From: a virus
Length of the DNA: 43,062 nt
Virus record (IMG/VR): IMGVR_UViG_3300033747_000028
Coordinates: 1-43,062 of that record
Strand: one strand, 5' to 3'
The notes under the pieces were generated by a model, which searched no databases, was not told where the DNA came from, and saw nothing but the letters and a program-made list of their open reading frames with translations. A program made the translations under genes and the position numbers. This document shows positions 39,377 through 43,062 of the stretch, piece by piece (position 1 is the first letter of the stretch; each line of letters opens with the position of its first letter).

Positions 39377-40489
39377 ATTCCAAAAAAATTTAAAAATTTA
39401 TATCCTAAAATATATAACTTTTCAAACTTATTAGTTTCTTATGAAAATGCTAGAAAATCTAAACGATATACTAATCAAGTTCTTGAATTTACTAATCAGT
39501 TAGAAAGTAATTTAATCAACCTTCAAAACCAGCTTATCTGGAAAGAATATTTACCTGGTGAATATCATCAATTCTATGTTTATGAACCTAAGCAGAGGTT
39601 AGTTATGGCACTTCCTTTTGAAGATAGAGTGGTCCAGTGGGCTGTATATAGAAACCTAAACCCTATATTTGATAAAACTTTTTATGAACATAGTTGTGCC
39701 TGCCGGATTGGCAAAGGTACTCATTATGCAGCAGACCAGCTGCAGCACTGGATGAGAAAACTCGACAGGAGCCCAGGGAAAACTTATTATCTCAAAGCTG
39801 ATGTTGCAAAATATTTCTACAGGATAGATCACAGAACTCTTTTCGAAATAATCAAAAGAAAGATTGGCTGCAGAGATACTTTAGAGCTGATCTGGAAAAT
39901 TATCAAAAAAGATGATGGTGAATTTGGGATACATCTCGGTGATCATTACTTTGAAAGGGATAAAATTAAAGGAATTGGAATCCCAATTGGTAACTTAACC
40001 AGTCAATTATTTGCTAATGTTTATCTAGATTTTATGGATAAATTCATTAAACATAATTTGAGAGTGAAGCACTATGTAAGATATATGGATGATTTCGTTA
40101 TCCTGGGAAAATCAAAGAAAGAACTACATACAATTAGACAGGAGATAGAAATATTTCTTGCTGATTATCTAAAATTAGAACTTAACAATAAAACTACCGT
40201 GGACAATATCTGGAATGGTATAGATTTCTGCGGATATGTTACTTATCCACCATATAGAAAATTGAGAAAAAGTACAAAGAGAAAACTGAAAAGGCGGCTT
40301 AAATATCTTCAGAAAAAGTATTATAAAGAGGAGGTGGAGATCGATGAAATAAATGCCAGTGTTCAAAGCTATTTAGGAATATTAAAACATTGTAATAGCC
40401 ATAATCTGACAATGTCAGTTATTGGCCAGTTAGAAGATGAAATACTTAATCAACTAGATTTAGATGACGTACGAGAACAAAGAAGTTGA
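39377..40489 (+). CDS. DGR reverse transcriptase
   Basis: A ~370-residue group-II-intron-like DGR reverse transcriptase. Catalytic Asp142 in KADVAKYF, the DGR-specific IGNLTSQ (204-210; DGR enzymes carry this in place of other RT motifs), and YMDD (236-239) are all present. It copies TR RNA into A-mutagenised cDNA for VR. Homology runs well upstream of the first ATG (39605): YNFSNLLVSYENARKSKR and LIWKEYLPGEYHQF are the conserved N-terminus. The only start consistent with it is ATT 39377, five bases after GTGGTG. The first part of the gene would be lost in standard gene calls. Confidence 0.93.
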   Translation: MPKKFKNLYPKIYNFSNLLVSYENARKSKRYTNQVLEFTNQLESNLINLQNQLIWKEYLPGEYHQFYVYEPKQRLVMALPFEDRVVQWAVYRNLNPIFDKTFYEHSCACRIGKGTHYAADQLQHWMRKLDRSPGKTYYLKADVAKYFYRIDHRTLFEIIKRKIGCRDTLELIWKIIKKDDGEFGIHLGDHYFERDKIKGIGIPIGNLTSQLFANVYLDFMDKFIKHNLRVKHYVRYMDDFVILGKSKKELHTIRQEIEIFLADYLKLELNNKTTVDNIWNGIDFCGYVTYPPYRKLRKSTKRKLKRRLKYLQKKYYKEEVEIDEINASVQSYLGILKHCNSHNLTMSVIGQLEDEILNQLDLDDVREQRS

Positions 40490-40552
40490 TGCGATATACA
40501 GATAAGCAAATACTTTTGCCTTGTAGCGGGGCTTGGTTTGAGGTGAAAACAC
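40490..40552 (+). other. Short intergenic gap before the lysis genes
   Basis: A 63-bp gap between the reverse transcriptase and the holin. It contains the holin ribosome binding site (TGAGGTGAAAA, near its end). No clear promoter or terminator can be seen. Confidence 0.4.
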
Positions 40553-41014
40553 GTGAATGCAAAATGGAGACCATTTTTAGACGAAATAATTTATTACTGG
40601 AACAAATTTTTTGAGCATACATTTATTAAAAGTTTTCTTGCGGTGGGGGGCACATTGCTGACTATGATGTTTGGAGATATGAATGCAGCTATGCAGGGTT
40701 TTTTAATTTTGTTGGCAGCAGATTATATGACAGGAATTATCAAAGCAAGCAAAAAAGGTCAGCTATCTAGCTGGATGTCCCGAAAAGGTTGGGGTAAAAT
40801 AGCAACTTATGCTATTGTAATATCTCTTGGCCATCTGGTAACCCAAATAGGTATGAAAGGAATGAGAGATTTTGTTCTACTTTGGGCCGGGGCAACTGAA
40901 GCAATTTCTATTTTAGAAAACTGCGATGAACTCGGTGTTGCTATTCCTGAATTTATGCGCGAAAAACTTTTAAGAACGAAAGAAAATAAATTTGGAGAGG
41001 AGATCAATCAATGA
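40553..41014 (+). CDS. Phage holin (holin_4 / toxin-secretion type)
   Basis: A 153-residue protein, GTG 40553 after TGAGGTGAAAACAC. Three or four hydrophobic segments (about residues 26-44, 46-60, 76-95, 105-122) and the AADYMTGIIKASKKGQLSSW block place it in the phage_holin_4_1 family, which forms lesions in the inner membrane so that endolysin can reach the wall. The next gene overlaps by 4 bp. Confidence 0.88.
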   Translation: MNAKWRPFLDEIIYYWNKFFEHTFIKSFLAVGGTLLTMMFGDMNAAMQGFLILLAADYMTGIIKASKKGQLSSWMSRKGWGKIATYAIVISLGHLVTQIGMKGMRDFVLLWAGATEAISILENCDELGVAIPEFMREKLLRTKENKFGEEINQ

Positions 41015-41493
41015 AAGTTGTAGATGTTAGAGATAAGTTACCAACTCATAATTCCAAGAGATATCCAACCAGACCTCTTTCTGCTATATATTATATAGCG
41101 GTACATCACAGTCTTACAGATAACATACCAGGTGGTGAAGATGTCAAGGCTTTTGCAAGATATCATGTCAATAATTTAGACTGGCCGGGCATTGGATATC
41201 ATTATGTGATTGACACTGACGGAACTGTATATAAGACTAACGCAGCCAAAACAAAAAGTTATCATGTAGGAAAACATAATCAATCAGCTTTAGGGGTTTG
41301 TTTAGTTGGTGATTTTAGAGATTATGACCCAACAGACAAACAGTACCAGGCTCTTGTTGAGTTACTAAAAACTTTGCAAGATGCTTATGGCATAACTACC
41401 GAAAATATCAAAGGCCACAGCGAATTTGAAGGTTACAAATGGAAGAAATGTCCTGAGATAGATATGGATCAACTAAGAAAAGAGGTTGAATGA
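41011..41493 (+). CDS. N-acetylmuramoyl-L-alanine amidase (endolysin)
   Basis: A 160-residue amidase_2 enzyme. Zinc ligands are visible: His32/His33 in YIAVHHS, His136 in KGHSEFEG, and Cys147 in WKKCPE. It cleaves the bond between muramic acid and L-alanine in peptidoglycan. There is no separate wall-binding domain, so the protein is a lone catalytic module. ATG 41011 overlaps the holin stop by 4 bp. Confidence 0.92.
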   Translation: MKVVDVRDKLPTHNSKRYPTRPLSAIYYIAVHHSLTDNIPGGEDVKAFARYHVNNLDWPGIGYHYVIDTDGTVYKTNAAKTKSYHVGKHNQSALGVCLVGDFRDYDPTDKQYQALVELLKTLQDAYGITTENIKGHSEFEGYKWKKCPEIDMDQLRKEVE

Positions 41494-41707
41494 TATGACT
41501 GAAGATGAAAAGAAAGAATTAAAAGGAAGATTACTTTCATTTGTCTCTAGAAAGTTTTTGATAGCTCTAGTTATTCTGATAGCTTCTACTGTAATGGTTA
41601 TGAAAAATCAATTAGATGCGACCCAGTGGCTTGGTATAGTTACTGCAGATCTTTTAACTTATGATTTTTCAAATGCTTACTCAAAAAAAGCAAAAAAGGA
41701 GTGGTAA
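41486..41707 (+). CDS. Small membrane protein of the lysis region
   Basis: A 73-residue protein overlapping the amidase end. Two hydrophobic segments (about residues 17-32 and 41-56) and a basic C-terminus (YSKKAKKEW). It may be a second holin or an antiholin, as its membrane topology and position suggest. No family recognised. Confidence 0.5.
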   Translation: MNDMTEDEKKELKGRLLSFVSRKFLIALVILIASTVMVMKNQLDATQWLGIVTADLLTYDFSNAYSKKAKKEW

Positions 41708-41708
41708 T

Positions 41709-42116
41709 TTGAAGAATAAAACTAAGATTATATTAATTGTAATTGCTGTAATTATTGCTCTATTACTTTTATTTTTTGTTGGAAAAGAAATTGCTGCAGG
41801 TTTTGCAGCCGTCTTAGGAATTTTTGGTTTTAGTAGCAATAAAGCCCTCAAGAAAAAATCAGAAGAGATTGAGAAAAAAGCTGATCAGGAAAAAGAAATC
41901 ACTAAAAAAGTAGAAATTAATATTGATGATCGTCAGTCTAAAGATGAGCAGCTTCAGCAAAATGATAAAGAAAGAGCTAGCACGGCTGAGGAACTAGAAA
42001 AGCAAAGCGAAGGCAGGGAAGAACGTTTAGAAGAGATTGAAAATAACCAAAAAGCTCGTAAAGAAAAAGGTAAAGAGCTAAGTGCCAGGCTGGAAGAATT
42101 GAAGGAAGGTGATTAA
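41709..42116 (+). CDS. Membrane-anchored coiled-coil protein (possible inner-membrane spanin)
   Basis: A 135-residue protein starting at TTG 41709 after AAGGAGTGG. An N-terminal membrane segment (about residues 7-37) is followed by a long, charged coiled coil (about 45-135, Lys/Glu/Gln-rich). This is the topology of an i-spanin, and the next gene encodes an exported coiled-coil protein. Not identified by motif; it overlaps the next start. Confidence 0.5.
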   Translation: MKNKTKIILIVIAVIIALLLLFFVGKEIAAGFAAVLGIFGFSSNKALKKKSEEIEKKADQEKEITKKVEINIDDRQSKDEQLQQNDKERASTAEELEKQSEGREERLEEIENNQKARKEKGKELSARLEELKEGD

Positions 42117-42117
42117 G

Positions 42118-42588
42118 ATTAAAAAATTACTGATTGTTATTATAGTTTTGGCTTTGTTATTTTTGCCAGGGCAAGTTAATGCTCAGGATCAGTCTGATAT
42201 GAGCTATCAAAAACTCTTAGAACGAAATCGAGAGCTTACTGAAATCGCTGAAGGGTTCAAACAAAACTGGCAGGAAGCAGAGAAAGATATCGATAAACTG
42301 CAGGAAGAAAATAAAGATTTGGTAGCTGAAAGAAATGAATTTAAACGATTATATAAAGAAGAAAGAGAAGATAAAAAAGAACAAAGACAACTTTATCTAA
42401 GCACTGAAGAAGATTTGAAAAGAGTTTTAAACTCTAATGAAAGATTACATCAATACATTGATAGTTTAAATAAAACCATTGACGAATATTTAGGAAGAAG
42501 TGATATATCTGTTTCAACCGGAGTCGGTTATAATTTAAAAAATCCAGAAGAGAGTTTATTTATTGTTCAGCTTGAATTTGGAATTTAA
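42118..42588 (+). CDS. Exported coiled-coil protein (possible outer-membrane partner), probable ATT start
   Basis: A 156-residue protein. A classical signal peptide (KKLLIVIIVLALLFLPG after the start, cleavage after VNA) shows export. It is followed by a coiled coil (about residues 30-120) and a C-terminal strand-rich tail (VSTGVGYNLKNPEESLFIVQLEF). The signal begins exactly at ATT 42118, six bases after AAGGTG; the in-frame GTG 42109 lies inside that site. There is no lipobox, so it is not a standard o-spanin. It may help disrupt an outer membrane. Confidence 0.5.
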   Translation: MKKLLIVIIVLALLFLPGQVNAQDQSDMSYQKLLERNRELTEIAEGFKQNWQEAEKDIDKLQEENKDLVAERNEFKRLYKEEREDKKEQRQLYLSTEEDLKRVLNSNERLHQYIDSLNKTIDEYLGRSDISVSTGVGYNLKNPEESLFIVQLEFGI

Positions 42589-42616
42589 ATAGATAATTTT
42601 TGTAGCGGAGGTAAAT

Positions 42617-42847
42617 ATGCGATACCTTATGTTTTTATTATTAATTATTTTAGATTTGATTTTTAGTGCAGGAACATCATTCTTTATCTTGACTAGAAAA
42701 ATGAAGAAAATTGATAAAAATTCAAGTTGCGGAACTGGAAGTATTGGAGAAGCAATTGTCGCCTGGATAGTTGTTGCGGTTATTTTTATAATATTACTTG
42801 CTGTATATGGTTCATTATTGTATTGGATCATGTTTCTTTTACTTTAA
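42617..42847 (+). CDS. Small membrane protein
   Basis: A 76-residue protein, ATG 42617 after AGCGGAGGTAAAT. Two hydrophobic segments (about residues 2-23 and 48-74) separated by a basic loop (RKMKKIDKNSSCG). Function unknown, possibly lysis-associated or lysogenic conversion. Confidence 0.55.
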   Translation: MRYLMFLLLIILDLIFSAGTSFFILTRKMKKIDKNSSCGTGSIGEAIVAWIVVAVIFIILLAVYGSLLYWIMFLLL

Positions 42848-42858
42848 AGGAGGTCGCT

Positions 42859-43062
42859 GTGGCCATTCTAAAAGTCTTACTTATCATTGTAATTTCAATT
42901 ATTATTTCTGGCCTGCAAAGTTATTCGGTTTATAAATGGTTATTGAGTGGAGATCATCAAAATCCATTTGCACCTTATGAAAACTCTTTAATAGGTGCTG
43001 CAGTTGCCGGGATTGTTTTTGCAACTGTAAACACAACCATATTACATTGGATTATATTTTAA
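42859..43062 (+). CDS. Small membrane protein ending at the window edge
   Basis: A 67-residue protein. GTG 42859 follows AAAGGAGGTCGCT. Two membrane segments (about residues 3-19 and 43-64). The stop codon TAA is the last three bases of the window. Function unknown. Confidence 0.55.
   Translation: MAILKVLLIIVISIIISGLQSYSVYKWLLSGDHQNPFAPYENSLIGAAVAGIVFATVNTTILHWIIF

Noticed and set aside
39605-40489. Reverse transcriptase starting at ATG 39605
   Set aside because: No ribosome binding site, and conserved N-terminal sequence continues upstream to 39377.
39600-40489. Group II intron or retron as the source of the RT
   Set aside because: No maturase/endonuclease domain or intron ends; the IGNLTSQ motif, Avd and TR/VR pair identify a DGR.

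Overview
This 43 kb window is a nearly complete tailed-phage genome or prophage of a low-GC bacterium. It is AT-rich, nearly all genes lie on the + strand, they are tightly packed with start/stop overlaps, and ribosome binding sites are strong AGGAGGTG types with frequent TTG and GTG starts. This suggests a Clostridia-like Bacillota host. A halophilic diderm lineage such as Halanaerobiales is my best guess, but only an inference. No integrase, tRNA, IS element or CRISPR array is visible.

Layout. (1) 1-414: a lysogeny-type switch. Two divergent promoters and three 13-bp dyad operators flank a small Cro-like regulator, and the ribosome binding site of a divergent gene points off the left edge. 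(2) 415-18260: the early region of about 45 mostly small genes. It has a Bro-N/ORF6C antirepressor, an initiator-like protein whose gene carries five 11-bp iterons (likely replication origin), a helicase-loader-like protein, SSB, dCTP deaminase, HNHc and VRR-NUC nucleases, a metallopeptidase and a sigma-region-4-like regulator. (3) 18261-18866: non-coding DNA bounded by two intrinsic terminators, a candidate structured RNA and/or cos region. (4) 18867-27179: a lambda-type packaging and head module (Nu1-like TerS, GpA-like TerL, gpW-like joiner, portal, ClpP-like protease, decoration protein, major capsid, connectors). (5) 27179-37589: a P2-type contractile tail (terminator, sheath, tube, frameshifted chaperone pair, tape measure, gpX, gpD, gpV, gpU, gpW/gp25, gpJ, gpI, fibre). 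(6) 37583-40489: a complete diversity-generating retroelement (DGR): variable C-type-lectin/FGE-like adhesin with VR, avd, template repeat TR, structured spacer and DGR reverse transcriptase. (7) 40553-43062: lysis cassette of holin, amidase and small membrane or coiled-coil proteins.

How it works together. The tail module ends in a fibre and then the DGR target protein, so the retroelement most likely diversifies the receptor-binding tip of the virion. TR (39031-39135) and VR (38514-38618) are colinear over 105 bp. They differ at 18 positions, every one an adenine in TR, with no other mismatch; this is the signature of recent adenine-specific mutagenic homing. Both DGR enzymes, and at least three other genes, appear to begin at ATT or ATC codons behind strong ribosome binding sites, which gene callers would mis-start or miss.
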